From: Pezicula radicicola
Lineage: Eukaryota > Ascomycota > Leotiomycetes > Helotiales > Dermateaceae
Reading direction: 5' to 3'
Length of the DNA stretch: 64,000 bases
Assembly: GCA_003008705.1 (NCBI GenBank)
Contig: PDUO01000038.1
Location: 434,001-498,000, forward strand
Positions 22,174-33,485 of the stretch are shown in pieces (within the stretch, counting starts at the first letter, position 1; every line of letters starts with the position of its first letter). Below the pieces are notes generated by a model. It was given only the letters and a program-made list of their open reading frames with translations. It made no database searches and was not told the DNA's origin. The position numbers and the translations under genes were made by a program.

Positions 22174-25100
22174 TTACTCCATCGTCTCAACATTGTCCAG
22201 CCAACTTCGCACTCCCTCTCGCAAGAAGCTCTCTGTCTCGGTATCTGCACCTTCTTCTCTACTCTTCGCCACCTCCCTGACTATCTCCTCCAGTGCACTC
22301 AGCACCATCTTCTTGCATTCATTCCGTGGAACCTCTGCATGGTGATGATGATCAATCTTGATATCTGAGGCCGAATTTGATCGCTCTCGTGCTCCGCCCT
22401 TCCGGGAGTTAGAACGGGAGGATGAAACCGATGTAGCCTTAGAACCTTCGCCGGACTGAGCGATAATACGCTCCACGGCCTCAATGAGTGTCTCGTCCAT
22501 CGAGATTATGGGCTCTTCAATAAAACGCTCTTCGATATGGGAATCATAAACGTTAAGCGAAGGGGTGAGATGAGCTGCTCCATACACATTTCCATACCGC
22601 GAATTGGCATCAGAAATACTAGGAACGGTGGAATGCTCTGCCTCCTTTAGTTTGACTAGACGACGATAGCGAATGCACTTGATTGTAAAGTTTGTTGTAT
22701 CTGCAATGATCGCACTGCTGATATCGACCCAGCGATCTGAGCGTCCGCTTTCTGGGTTTGGCGTTGTCGCAAGGAGGGGAGTTGGCTCGGCTCGCATGGA
22801 TGCTTTGATCTCTTCAACCAAATCCTCGTGAGAAGGAACAGCCTGCAAAGCAAAGTCTGGATGATAGCGTTGAAGCCAACCCCCAACATTAATAGTAGTA
22901 TCGGAATCTGGACCAGCTCTGGAATAATGTTCAAATCCCTCCATGCCTCCTGCGAATCCTGGTGTAGAGAGATACCCGCTGCTAGATGGCGAGCTCACTG
23001 CAGTCTCAAAAGACAAAAAGTCTGGCATTGGAATATCAATGTCAATGACACCATCATCATTGATAGATGTCTTGACCGGAGATTCGTAAGCACCGGAAGG
23101 ATCTGGTATCCGCTCGGTAGTCTGTATGATTTGCTCCTCAACGTCGTCCTTGATTGCTTGCTCGGGTACATCTTCGACATCTCCTTCGGGATGCCCTTTG
23201 ATAGTATCTTCGGAATCAGACTTTCTGACATCCCGTTCCGCGACCCTCTGTACTTGTGTGGTTTGTTGCATCCTCTCTGCCTCCTGCACCATCTCAGATA
23301 GTTTGCTTCGCTTATGCGGTGCGCTTCCAGTCGGGTAGTGGGGATCATTGATCTCAAGGCCATCGACTGAGAGGTTTGTGTTATCACTTGACTGTCCTGA
23401 ATCACGACGCTTCGAGCCCCACAAGCCACTTATCATGCTGCCCCAGCGTGAGTTTTGCTGGGAGTCCGTACTTGCATTGCTATAGGCGCTGTCGCCTCGC
23501 TTAAGTGATCGAAGCAAATCATCAGTAGCCAGGCTGCCACTACTTCCAGGACGTGGGATAGGGCCTGTTCCCCGTACGGGCCGCCTGGAAAAGTGAGTTA
23601 ACGTGGGAACCGGCGTAGCAGTTGAGGTAGCAGCAGTGCTGCTCTTCCTTGTGCTAATGTCACTACCAGGGATAGGAAGATTTGCAGTCTTGATGGAGGC
23701 TGTATCCGACACTCGGCGATCGGGGTGTGTAGTATCAGAGGTCAAATGTCCTGAAAGTCCAAGGCCATTTGATTGATTGACCTGTGTTGCGAAGCTCGAT
23801 GAGCGGGAATGGGCGCTTCGTGATGGACGCTTGTTGATCTTGTGTCGAAGCGACTCTTCTCTTAATCGTGGGTAATTATAATTGGGCGGAGACTGCGAGA
23901 ATCCACCAAAGGAAGTTGATGTGCTGGGCCGATGAAATCGACTTCCATGCACCTGCTGGTTTGCAGGCAAGAACGCCGCAAGGAGAAATATGAGCCGACG
24001 AGCCGACATCTTGTTGTCTGAGACAATAATTGTGCGGGCAGGTAGAGACATGTCTTCGTCTCTGGTTGCTCGTTGTTGTTGATAGTGGCGGCGACGATAC
24101 CAGCTAGGCCCGAGGGCTTGAAGCCACTCCGTATGGTTACCCAAAAATCCAGTCAGAAGATTGAAGAAGAAAAACCCTTGCTCCTTTCCTGCTGCCCACT
24201 TCCCTGCAAGCCTTGCTTGCTCCCGCCAGATTCCCCATCTTCCTTGGCCGGTCAAGACCTGTCTTGCCTTGATACCGTGGACAATTCTCTGCCTCGAGGC
24301 ATCTACCTCCTTGTGAATGGTCAAATTCTGCATCAGAATGTCTCTTGTAAGTTGAACCATTTTTGAGTTGGTTTTGTGAATCTTGAATGGCTTGGCTTCA
24401 TCCACAACTCGTTTGCCCGAGATCGACACACTCGCAGAGGGTGCTCGCTTGTGTGGATTTGACATTCTTCGTGGATCAGGAGAGTTGATATCCGCTTGCC
24501 TGAGCAATGGAAGAAGAGCGGTAGTTGCAACAGCCTGTAGATGAGAAAGTGTGCGCATTATGATATCCCAGTGAGGTGTGATGATATCAATACGGTCATC
24601 GACGTCACTAGTGTATGACGAGTCCAAAGACTCAACACCGAAGCCTGTTCCAAGCATAGTCCAGCCAGCACGTCGTGCAGAGTTGAATGATGATGGGAAC
24701 GAATCTTGCTCAGTATAAGAGCCTGGGCCCCGAAAGCTAGATCGAGAAACCGGTGCCGAAGGGGCATTCGGGGCGGCTGGGAGATGAACAATCATGCCAA
24801 CTGCATACATTGGAGTCCTCTTCTGCTTCGGTTGTGGTTTCTTTTCTCCCGGCGATAGACCGGTGGCATCATGAACCTTGGGAAAAGGGTAACCGGCAGT
24901 TTCGTTTGACGCAGATTGCGCTGTTGGTGTCTGTATTTGAGCATCTTCCGAGTCATCGTTGGGCAATGGTACTGGAAACATGCGTGTAATCAAAACCCTC
25001 TTTCGATCGCTCCCTCTCATAGTTGGGCTGGTACTTGGAAAACCGGCCGATGTCGGCCCTGGAGCGACATTTTCAGATGTATACGACTGTGCAAGACGAC

Positions 25101-25845
25101 TGCTCCTCAAGCTTGACCGTCCGAAGGAGCCATTGGCGTCGTTTTGGTACGACGATGACGTTTGGGAATGCTTGGAATCCGAGGGAAGAATGTGAACTTT
25201 GGTGCCAATCCCTTTATACGCCAAAACCTCTGACACACCAAAAATGCAATTGGAAAGCATAGAAAGCTCCTCCTTGTGCTCCCTTACGGCCCGCTGACTC
25301 TCCGTCTCCGTGTAGCTCAAGCCCTTCGCATGTGCCGGTGGTCTTCGATCGAAAGCTCCTCGCGGGGTTGAGGGTTCCTGTTGTATCACGACTGGTTTTG
25401 AATTCTGACCAGCACTTATCTTCCGTGGGGCGCTGGTTGACCGGCGACCCTCGACGCGTTGTTGAGATGCAGAACCATTGTTCGAAGGAAATCGATCTAC
25501 TATAGATGAAGCTGGAGGGGGTGCATGGCTGTCGTATAACAAATATGCATGGCCCGATGTGGGGGTTGCCTCCTGCATAATGATTATCCTCACATCGCGC
25601 ACGTCCAGATCGATCTCCCCATTATAATCGAAAGCATTCGTTGCCGACGGATTGAGGATTGTGCTCGTGGAGAGAGGGTCTGCAAACTCATTGTGACAAA
25701 GAGCTTCCGGGTTGGGGAAGAGTAGATCGTATGTGAAGCGGTCCTCCAGTCCAGACTCAAGGTGTTGGGCCGTAGTCGGACATGAGGTCGAAGTTCCACC
25801 AGTCGTGGATGGCAAACCCGAGAACAACTTCCCCAGAAGTGACAT
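22174..25845 (-). CDS. LST4: Folliculin-interacting protein (FNIP/Lst4)-like
   Basis: A single uninterrupted frame of 1,223 residues. Landmarks of the FNIP N-terminal/longin and DENN-like regions appear in order: MSLLGKLFSG at the start, YNGEIDLDVRDVRIIIMQ (about 74-91), CIFGVSEVLAYKGIGTKVHI (about 195-215), KRVLITRMFPVPLP, a conserved GMIVHLPA, then RIDIITPHWDIIMRTLSHLQ and RTIIVSDNKMSARRLIFLLA. Long low-complexity Ser/Pro/Thr-rich and charged regions separate these blocks, as is usual in fungal orthologues. In yeast, Lst4 pairs with Lst7 as a GAP for Rag-type GTPases in amino-acid signalling to TORC1 at the vacuole. That role here is inferred from family. The C-terminal 150 residues are helical and acidic. 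Confidence 0.72.
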   Translation of the reverse strand: MSLLGKLFSGLPSTTGGTSTSCPTTAQHLESGLEDRFTYDLLFPNPEALCHNEFADPLSTSTILNPSATNAFDYNGEIDLDVRDVRIIIMQEATPTSGHAYLLYDSHAPPPASSIVDRFPSNNGSASQQRVEGRRSTSAPRKISAGQNSKPVVIQQEPSTPRGAFDRRPPAHAKGLSYTETESQRAVREHKEELSMLSNCIFGVSEVLAYKGIGTKVHILPSDSKHSQTSSSYQNDANGSFGRSSLRSSRLAQSYTSENVAPGPTSAGFPSTSPTMRGSDRKRVLITRMFPVPLPNDDSEDAQIQTPTAQSASNETAGYPFPKVHDATGLSPGEKKPQPKQKRTPMYAVGMIVHLPAAPNAPSAPVSRSSFRGPGSYTEQDSFPSSFNSARRAGWTMLGTGFGVESLDSSYTSDVDDRIDIITPHWDIIMRTLSHLQAVATTALLPLLRQADINSPDPRRMSNPHKRAPSASVSISGKRVVDEAKPFKIHKTNSKMVQLTRDILMQNLTIHKEVDASRQRIVHGIKARQVLTGQGRWGIWREQARLAGKWAAGKEQGFFFFNLLTGFLGNHTEWLQALGPSWYRRRHYQQQRATRDEDMSLPARTIIVSDNKMSARRLIFLLAAFLPANQQVHGSRFHRPSTSTSFGGFSQSPPNYNYPRLREESLRHKINKRPSRSAHSRSSSFATQVNQSNGLGLSGHLTSDTTHPDRRVSDTASIKTANLPIPGSDISTRKSSTAATSTATPVPTLTHFSRRPVRGTGPIPRPGSSGSLATDDLLRSLKRGDSAYSNASTDSQQNSRWGSMISGLWGSKRRDSGQSSDNTNLSVDGLEINDPHYPTGSAPHKRSKLSEMVQEAERMQQTTQVQRVAERDVRKSDSEDTIKGHPEGDVEDVPEQAIKDDVEEQIIQTTERIPDPSGAYESPVKTSINDDGVIDIDIPMPDFLSFETAVSSPSSSGYLSTPGFAGGMEGFEHYSRAGPDSDTTINVGGWLQRYHPDFALQAVPSHEDLVEEIKASMRAEPTPLLATTPNPESGRSDRWVDISSAIIADTTNFTIKCIRYRRLVKLKEAEHSTVPSISDANSRYGNVYGAAHLTPSLNVYDSHIEERFIEEPIISMDETLIEAVERIIAQSGEGSKATSVSSSRSNSRKGGARERSNSASDIKIDHHHHAEVPRNECKKMVLSALEEIVREVAKSREEGADTETESFLREGVRSWLDNVETME

Positions 25846-27056
25846 CCTGCTGTACTGAGAGTGAGGCCGTCGAAACGATCCTCAGGTCTTCTGTGTGTGT
25901 GCTTTTCCTATGAATTGTTGACGCGCCGTGCCTGTTGCCGTTGTATGCCCATTGTCGCGACGAGGGGGGAAATGGCCGGGATGAACGTGAAAGTGAGAAG
26001 TGTACGCTCAGCTCGCGAGCGTGTGCGATTCCTCGTGCGGTTGTCGTTGTCGCGTCTCGCGTCGATTTGGAGGGGGAAGTCTTCGAAATGGGGAGAATTC
26101 TCGTAGTGGATTTGCTCCTCGTTTTGTGTCGGCCTAGAGCAGTTGAGATGTGGAGGTAGGTGGTGGTGGTGATGGTGGTGGTAAAGTAGTTAGATGCGAC
26201 TTAAGTGGGACAGACCCAAATCCGATTTTTGTGATTGGGCTGACGACAAGAGCGGTGTAAAGGGTCGAGGGCATGGAATAGAGGAATCCTTGCCGTGCCC
26301 TTCAACGACGAAGAAACCTAGGATGTCTTCCCCGAGAAAGCTACGGAGTAAATGGAACAAGGCAATGTCAAAGACCCCAGGGATCCTGGATCCTCCTGGT
26401 GCTGAGCAGAAAAAAGCGACGGAATAATTAAATCGGATATGAGGCGTCTGGACAGAGAACCCTCGTCGGCGACCGAAAGTAGCTCTGTGAGTGTCGTAGG
26501 TACCCAACGCGCACGGCTTTGACGGAAAGACACGGCGAGTACGAGATTCCCAAATATTTGCTTGTTGTTTGCTGGTTGTTGGTTGTATATGGCTTGGATA
26601 TACTTCACTGTACTAAGTCACAAAGGTTGGCGAGCGAAGTAGAGTAGCTGGGGTAGCTACTAAATAAGAATATCAACGGACGGAGCATGTGCAAAACTGG
26701 AAAGTCAGTGTGGTCAGCGTGGCCGTAGAGCAGTGCCGTAAGCCACAGTTGGGCACTGCCGGTTGAGGGTGAGATTTTACGGGCGGGATCGTTTTTGGCG
26801 ACGGCGAGGATGGATGGGGCGTCGACGATGATGATGCCGCCCCTCCCTCGCAAGCTTCGTGCTTCAGGATAAATTTGATTAAAATTATGAAAGTGGATGC
26901 TACTCTATTTCGTAGTACTTCTATTCATATATGAAGCAGGTCCACGGCTGTATGTAGTTTTTGTATGGGCAGCCTCGTGGCATCTCAGGGGTTGCCAGCA
27001 TTTATTTCATTTTAACCCGGCGGACCTCAGGGCCAGAAAATGCATCCGGAGGCACT

Positions 27057-30000
27057 GTACCTTCGTACTGATATAGCTGAAGAGCGCTATCAAACACTGC
27101 TACTGTATGGTACATTGGTACGGAGGTACTCTCGTTCCTGGCCCAGCTAGCTGTAACAACTGGTCGCAATGCGACCTCATTGTCGCTCACGCGCGGCCAA
27201 CATGATGCATCACAATCTCACAGCGTTTGGGATCTCTGAGTCACTGCACATCATCATCATCATCATCACCATCCTCACGACGGCCATACATACAACTAAG
27301 CTACAAGCTACCAGCATGCGCCTCACAGCTAACAGGGTGCCGAGAGGAAGGTCAGTCCAATCTGATGAATCAGCTCTGATTCCCTCCTTCCTATGGCGTC
27401 TAGCAATCGTTCCAGTAATCTACCGTACTTCTGCTTCTTCTATGGTACCGGACAAGGCGGCTGCAACATGACACAAATAAGAAGGCATGGCTTGCACAGT
27501 CACTTCTTTAGCATGACAATCCCACGCTGACGGTTTCTCGTATCGAATAATAATCATCGAATCTCGTCGCCTCCATGCGTGTCTCCCAAAGTCCGAGCAC
27601 GATAACATCATCCATCATCCTCACAGTAGTATAGTAGTGTAGTCACGGTAGTTCATGAAGTTGCGAAAGCAATGTAAGAGGTGAGATGGGAATCCGGGGC
27701 TGTATGTACGTTACGTGTATTATTACCGCCTGCTATTTCGAGGAGTCTCTTCTATTCGTGTCGTGTCTGTGTCTTACCTTTTGCGGACAGCTGTAGTGAA
27801 ACTGCATGCTGACCTCAAGGTACATGTACTTCGCATATACAACATACATGAACATGTGCTCACGGCGGTGCATGCGGTGATGCGGTGTGTCTCGGGACAA
27901 ATGAGAGCGGCACGGCCAGGAGAAAGAAGAGAGAGAGAAGAGGATAAAATAGCCACGTAGGGCCGAGGAGGCCGACTTTGCGACCTCTCCCAGCCTGATA
28001 TTCCGTAGTATAGACCGGGGATGGGATTGGGCAGAGAGACTCAAGGTGGCTACGAGTAATTCCGAAGACACAGCGCATTATCCTTCGTGCTCAAGCTCTC
28101 CCATCTTCCGTTTCCATACTTTTGAAATTTGTATTTGTAACTCCGTGCCTAGGTCGGCAGTCATCCATCACGCCCGAGGCAGTAGATGGGAGAAGGAAGG
28201 TGCTACGACGCTACAGGTGAGAGAAGGTCGTCGTCGTCGCCTGCCTCGGCCTGTGTCCTTGAACAACGTCAAAAGCAGTCACAACCTTTATTTGTTGGCT
28301 GAATAGCTATGCCGAGTGTCTGATGTGTTGTCAAAAGAGCATCAGACGATACCTTGAACAGAGGGAATCATTCTCCTCCGAAATCTTAATTCGCATCACG
28401 AATATCAGACTTCACCTCGTGCTGTCGCCATTGGGCTCTGGTTCAACACTACGGAGATGCCTTCTAGTGCTACCTTCCCAAGCCAGGGCAACCCAGAAGT
28501 CGCAAATGGTTCTCTAGGGAGGTATGTACTGTCTCAATCGAGGAGATGGTTTAAGCACTTTCACAATCATACTTACTACGTACCCAGTTTCATACTGCCT
28601 CTCTCATTTCCCCAAGCAAAAAAGCAAGTCGATCTTTGCAACAAAATGCCTCATGACTACAACCTACCAACTGGCAATACACGTCCACCATCTCTTCACC
28701 GTAACAAATCCTTTCATTCCTTTTCCCGAAAGTCGGTGAGTGACTTGCGACCTGTTGGCGGCTACAACCTCATCCTCTACAGAGTACGTCCGTACTCAAA
28801 CACACTTATCACAGAGCCGACATGTTGCACCCCAGCAAAGATCAGTGTCATCTGCGACAGCGACAAGGCTCTCGGGATCTCGATAACCTCCCGTGTAAGT
28901 AAACCCTGACCTTGCCATGCCATCTGGCACACGCACCAATCACCAAGTGCTCTCTCAGACGCCCAACCGTTTCTTTTCCACGAGGTCAGAGTGAGCAAGA
29001 TAGGCAGGTCAAAGCGACATGAGTGATGTGTGATGAGTGATGACGATAAATACGATAAAAGGCAAGGTAACAAGCGATACCGAAATGACCCCCATTAATT
29101 GATCGAGTGAGGCCCGTGTCAACTGGTACTGCACAGTACACCCCCACGCCTCCCTCTCACAGAAACAACACAAGAGTCCTTCCACCGCCCACGCGTACCC
29201 AAGACCGAGGAGCTGGGACATGGCTCCTTTCCAAGGGGGGGGGTCTCCTGTCTATCAAATCAAGTGGAGCTCCCGTCGCTCTCAGAATTCTCAAAACAGG
29301 AGTAAGAGGGTGTAGATACTTGAGATAGCTTAGATAGGGGAGCTCCGTAGACCAAAGCCACGGAATTCCCATTTCTGTACGGAAGTACCATCACTATTGA
29401 CCCCTGACCAACTCTACAGTACAGTGCTGCAGCAGTGCTTCTACCGGTATGACGGTTTTCTACTTATCTGGCCGTCAACGAAATTACCGGTCACCCATCA
29501 AAATAAATCAATCCATCAAATTTCATTGCCGTATTTCATTACCGTATTTCATTACCGTATTTCATACCGAAGTCGGTCACCCCGTCTTGCAATCACTCTG
29601 ACACGGCACCAATTCCGCTCTCTGACGCCCCTTCTAAATACATACTAATAAATCCTAAATATTAGCCTTGACGAGGCTGCAAAGTCACGCGTCGAACCTG
29701 ACCGCCGGTAAGGTATTATTTAACTGGTTCATTCCAAGGCTTCGACACTTAAAAGGCTGGTAATAAGACATAAAATAGAAGGGATATCCCAGCCTTCATC
29801 ATCATCACCGCCACTACTCGTGCGCTACTGCTGCCTTGACAGCAGCCAGCCTTCTTCAACTCTGACTCCATATGTGCACGAGGTGACAACACAAGAGAAG
29901 AAGAAAAAAACGGTGAACTGAAAACCCTTAATTTTTTTCCTTTTTTTTCTTTTTTTTTTCTTGTTAGGTAGGTATATGAGGAGATATATAGGTACTTTCG

Positions 30001-30446
30001 TATCTGCGCTTGCTTCACCGACTACTTCGAGTACCTTACTGTGCAATACAGTAGGCTGGCTTATCGCGATTGCCTCGGCTGTACGGAGGTACTTCCTTCT
30101 ATACCTCTTCCTCACCATTCCAGAGGTATCAATGGAAACAAAATAATTACTACCTTACTCCTGGTACTCTACCAATTTTCTACCACTTATAATACAGTAG
30201 TACCTGCCTAAAACCTGTTCATTGTACGGAAGGTACAGTAAGTGTTATGCTACCTGGCTACTCACTGGTAAAATATTGTTTACTAAGACTACGGATGTAA
30301 GGAGAGGGGTTTCCGGTTCGGCAGGTCCAGCTAGATCCTTGCGAGAATTGAAGGGAAGACACCAGAGGGGTTAGACGAAAGGGAAAAGTCGCTTACTTAC
30401 GGAGGTACGGAATATATTTCCTTGGGTTGGAAGAGTACGGAGGGTA
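27057..30446. repeat. Cluster of GTACGGARGTAC-like motifs
   Basis: Near-identical motifs occur at 27057-27068 (GTACCTTCGTAC), 27118-27129 (GTACGGAGGTAC), 28784-28795 (GTACGTCCGTAC), 29377-29388 (GTACGGAAGTAC), 30081-30092 (GTACGGAGGTAC), 30224-30236 (GTACGGAAGGTAC), 30398-30408 and 30435-30446. They lie on both strands and at irregular spacing. All fall in non-coding DNA. Their function is unknown. Confidence 0.75.
29529..29567. repeat. Three tandem copies of a 13-bp unit
   Basis: CCGTATTTCATTA repeated three times, the last copy ending imperfectly, with a partial TTTCATTG before it. Confidence 0.9.
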
Positions 30447-32709
30447 TGGAGAAGGTATGCCTTACTCGCAGGGCTTTTCTTTGGTTAGTAGTGTGGAAGG
30501 TACAGTACAATATGATTGTTCCGACTCTTACCTATGATCCAGTGAATTTAGCCGAATAATGAGTTAAGTAAAATAAAAGAGTTTGGTGGCTTTTTTCTTC
30601 GTATTTGATGTTTGATCTTCCCTTGATCTCCCGCAATGGTGTTATGGTTTGCGGAACCGCAATAAAGGGTTTTCTGCCGCTTTTTGACTTTGATATCCCG
30701 CTTTGTACGGAAAAGTCTGGAAGTTGTAATCATTAGTAAGTTATTTAGTTTCTTTGGTTTGTACACTACTATGTAGAAGAGACGAATTAAATAGTTTTGA
30801 TTTTCGAGGCTTTCTTCAAGGTTTAAGGGGGTATCTTTCGTGTATCGTGTCGTATTTGTTCGGGTGTCGGATTTTTTAGGGTTTTTGCGGTTTTATTTGT
30901 CGGTAGAAAAGTAAGCCTTTTTCGTTCGGAACAGTCGAGGAGCGGGGTTGCGCTGGACTGGAGATTAGATGTGATGTGATGTGATGCATTGATTTTCCTT
31001 GGAAGACTTGGTTGGATTTCTTGGAGGTTGTGGAATAGATCCGTTTGGTTTATTTGTTTGAAGGTTTGATGGTATTTTGAGCTGTGGTTGTGACACGTGA
31101 ATGAGTACTCTATTTGAGCTTCGGGTATGAGCGGATGTAAAGCTAGTAGAAAAGAGGGGAAGGGATTAATTTTTCAAATCTGAAAATGAGAAGAAATGGG
31201 AGGGTTGAAACTCGTATGTAGAGATATGAATGATTCAACTTTCAAATTTCAAATTCTGGTTATGGTGAAGGTTAAGGAAATAAGAGGAGTGGTGATAAAA
31301 GATGAAGTTAAAATAGAGTGCTGAGGCAGTATATCCACAATCGTAAAACATGGGGAATTTGAGGCGAGGACGGAAGACTTAGATTATATCAAAAGTGGAG
31401 TTTTGAGTAAGATGTTTATTTTTTAAAAAAGTGGGAAAGAGAGGTGAGATTTGAAAAATGTGATGACTCATTTATGCGTTTCTTCATGTGGTAGCTATGT
31501 AAGCTCTAGCATTGCGGTCCGTACCGCTCTAGGCATTGAACAGGGGTTATTGGCTCAAGTTCAGATGATTACTTTGTTTTGCTTGTCATAGCTCCTCTTT
31601 GTACAAAACTTGGAGTTAAATTTGCTAGTCCCTGGTTAGTAGTTGAATTAGAATTTATGTTGCACCCTATATTCCACTTATTAAGTTCCCTAACTAGAAT
31701 ATCTGATGTTGTATTAGCGAGAAAGTCGTGGTATAAGTACACGTTTAAGGACTGGATTGAAGATAAAATGATTTAGGCGAAAGAGATACTACTAGTACTC
31801 TAATTAAAAATCTTGTATATTAGTGCAAGATTAAAGTAGATCTCGTGGTGGACTTATATGTAGAGTTAAATGCCTTAGAGTGTAAAGTTGGGGTTTGGTA
31901 CAGGTTTTAACACCACTAGATACCATACCATACCTCTAGATATCTTCTCTAGTATCTGTGTTAGGAGTACGAGCACATTTGACTAGCTCTATATGAGCAC
32001 TCAGTAAGTGAAAGACATGCCCTTTGGCTATTCATTTCTACACTACACTCCCGTAAATAGCAATTGTCCAAGCTTTACATCATACAGCCATAATAGTCCA
32101 TCCCTCTAACTGTCGTGATCCTCCTAAGCTAGGTGCCATAATGTCGATTAGGAACGCTGCACCCCAAAAACAGCATACTTCAACTCCTTTAATACAGTTA
32201 ATACAGTGTAGGAATTTAGCTCAAAAAAAAGGTCAAGATTCGTCGGGTTAAGCGTTGCTACCTTAGGCATTTTCCAAGACTGAATGACTTCGTCTGTAGC
32301 ATGGAAGAGATTATTGTCGTATTTCTCGGCTTCACATTCGACTGGGTCAAGAATAAAGTGCCGACGCAGTATTTCGAAGTCGTTTGGTCCTCCTATAGGT
32401 GTATTTTTCAATTTTATGTTATAACCTCGGGAAGCCTTGTTGAGCTTTGCGCATTAGACACCTAGGCGCAGTGATTTTGTGCAAGATATAGCAAGATGTT
32501 GACATAAACTTAGGTCCAATCTGTCTCGAGCCAGGCAGCGAGCAATGCAACCCTTGCAAAGTTCTATATCTTGTAAGAAGTTAGAGACTAGGGTGAACTC
32601 TTTCAATCCTGAAAATATTAATTTTATTAGTTTAGAATTTCCATGGGATCTTCCGAAAAAGTCCTCAACTGGCCAGTAGCTGCTAAGACTTTACCAAGCC
32701 TTAATTAGG

Positions 32710-32808
32710 GCCAGAGATTTAGCAGAGTGCAAGCTCTGCCTACATTCAAACCAAACAATCTTCTATGTCCTTATAGTGTGTCCTACACTAAGAGACCTCT
32801 ACTCTACA
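32710..32808 (+). pseudogene. Possible non-LTR retrotransposon C-terminal remnant
   Basis: A 33-codon open piece contains ECKLCLHSNQTIFYVLIVCP then TLRDLYS. The pattern C-x2-C-(x)-QT-x2-H/Y-VL-x2-CP-x-LR-x-L matches the zinc-binding tail after the RNase H region of fungal Tad-like LINEs. The surrounding sequence is full of TAG/TAA stops and AT-rich, as expected after RIP. It is short, so the assignment is tentative. Confidence 0.4.
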
Positions 32809-33284
32809 TAGTAGCAAGGTAGCCCCCTAAGAAATATACGTAGTATATTAGAAGAACTAAAAAGCTATAGATAGGTAGTAAAACTCCTTAAACAAACTAG
32901 CCTTCTTAACTAGTATAGATATATTAAAGAAGAGGTCCTATAGGAACCCCTTAAAGTTAAACTATCCTTAAAGACTATAGTAAGCAGAAGAGTAGATTAG
33001 GTAATTAAGGTTACTAGCGACCTGTCTGATAATAACAAATAGATAAAATAGATAACCTAGTAGGCGTTAGGGACACATTGTCTTTAGGCTTACTAGGCTA
33101 TTTATTATAGGAACTTATATTTTAGAACTACCTACTTATGCCCTATATATGCTTCCTAGTATGGGGATCACTAGATAGAAACCGCTGCATAAGGCCTAAC
33201 TTCCTTAGGTTGGCGTGATAATTGACATTATTATTATCATTATCAGCTGTTAAGACTGTAGCCGACCGACCTACGCGATAACTC

Positions 33285-33485
33285 TTAAACTATACAAGCC
33301 GTTACACTTTTTGCCAAATCCTCAGGACTGCAATTGTTACGAAAATCCCTAGCTCTTCTAGCTATCTCCGGACTGATAAAAAGAACATCCTTCTCAAAAT
33401 TGAATGGAATCATAGGAGGTGCATTTTCGTTCCCAAAGCCAAAGGTGTAAATTTTTAAAGCCTCATAGCGTGACTCTGCACATAC
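33285..33485 (-). pseudogene. 2EXR-domain fragment
   Basis: The minus strand encodes CAESRYEALKIYTFGFG, then APPMIPFNFEKDVLFISP, ending in a stop after 66 codons. C-x-ESR-x-x-AL-x-x-Y followed by FNFE-D-LFI is the second half of the fungal 2EXR domain, found in large families of uncharacterised ascomycete proteins. The first half (LPPELRLKIW type) is not visible in the AT-rich DNA upstream, so this is a relic. Confidence 0.5.

Larger units (their letters stand above)
25846..31500. other. 5.6-kb region with no convincing gene
   Basis: Many short frames on both strands, none with a recognisable domain or good splice-joined neighbours. Simple repeats include TGG/GAT triplets at 26158-26183 and ATC triplets near 27249-27270. 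The C-rich, CT-rich left part (26-29 kb) passes to a strongly purine-rich plus strand (about 30.9-31.45 kb). This could be a long regulatory or untranslated region, or hold a non-coding RNA; nothing in the sequence decides. Confidence 0.5.

Noticed and set aside
28457..28909. 150-codon frame at 28.5 kb
   Set aside because: No domain, no consistent composition, and overlapping frames look equally open.
32148..32411. 87-codon minus-strand frame (NDFEILRRHFILDPVECE...)
   Set aside because: Looks mildly protein-like but no family could be named and flanks are decayed; mentioned only within the intergenic entry.
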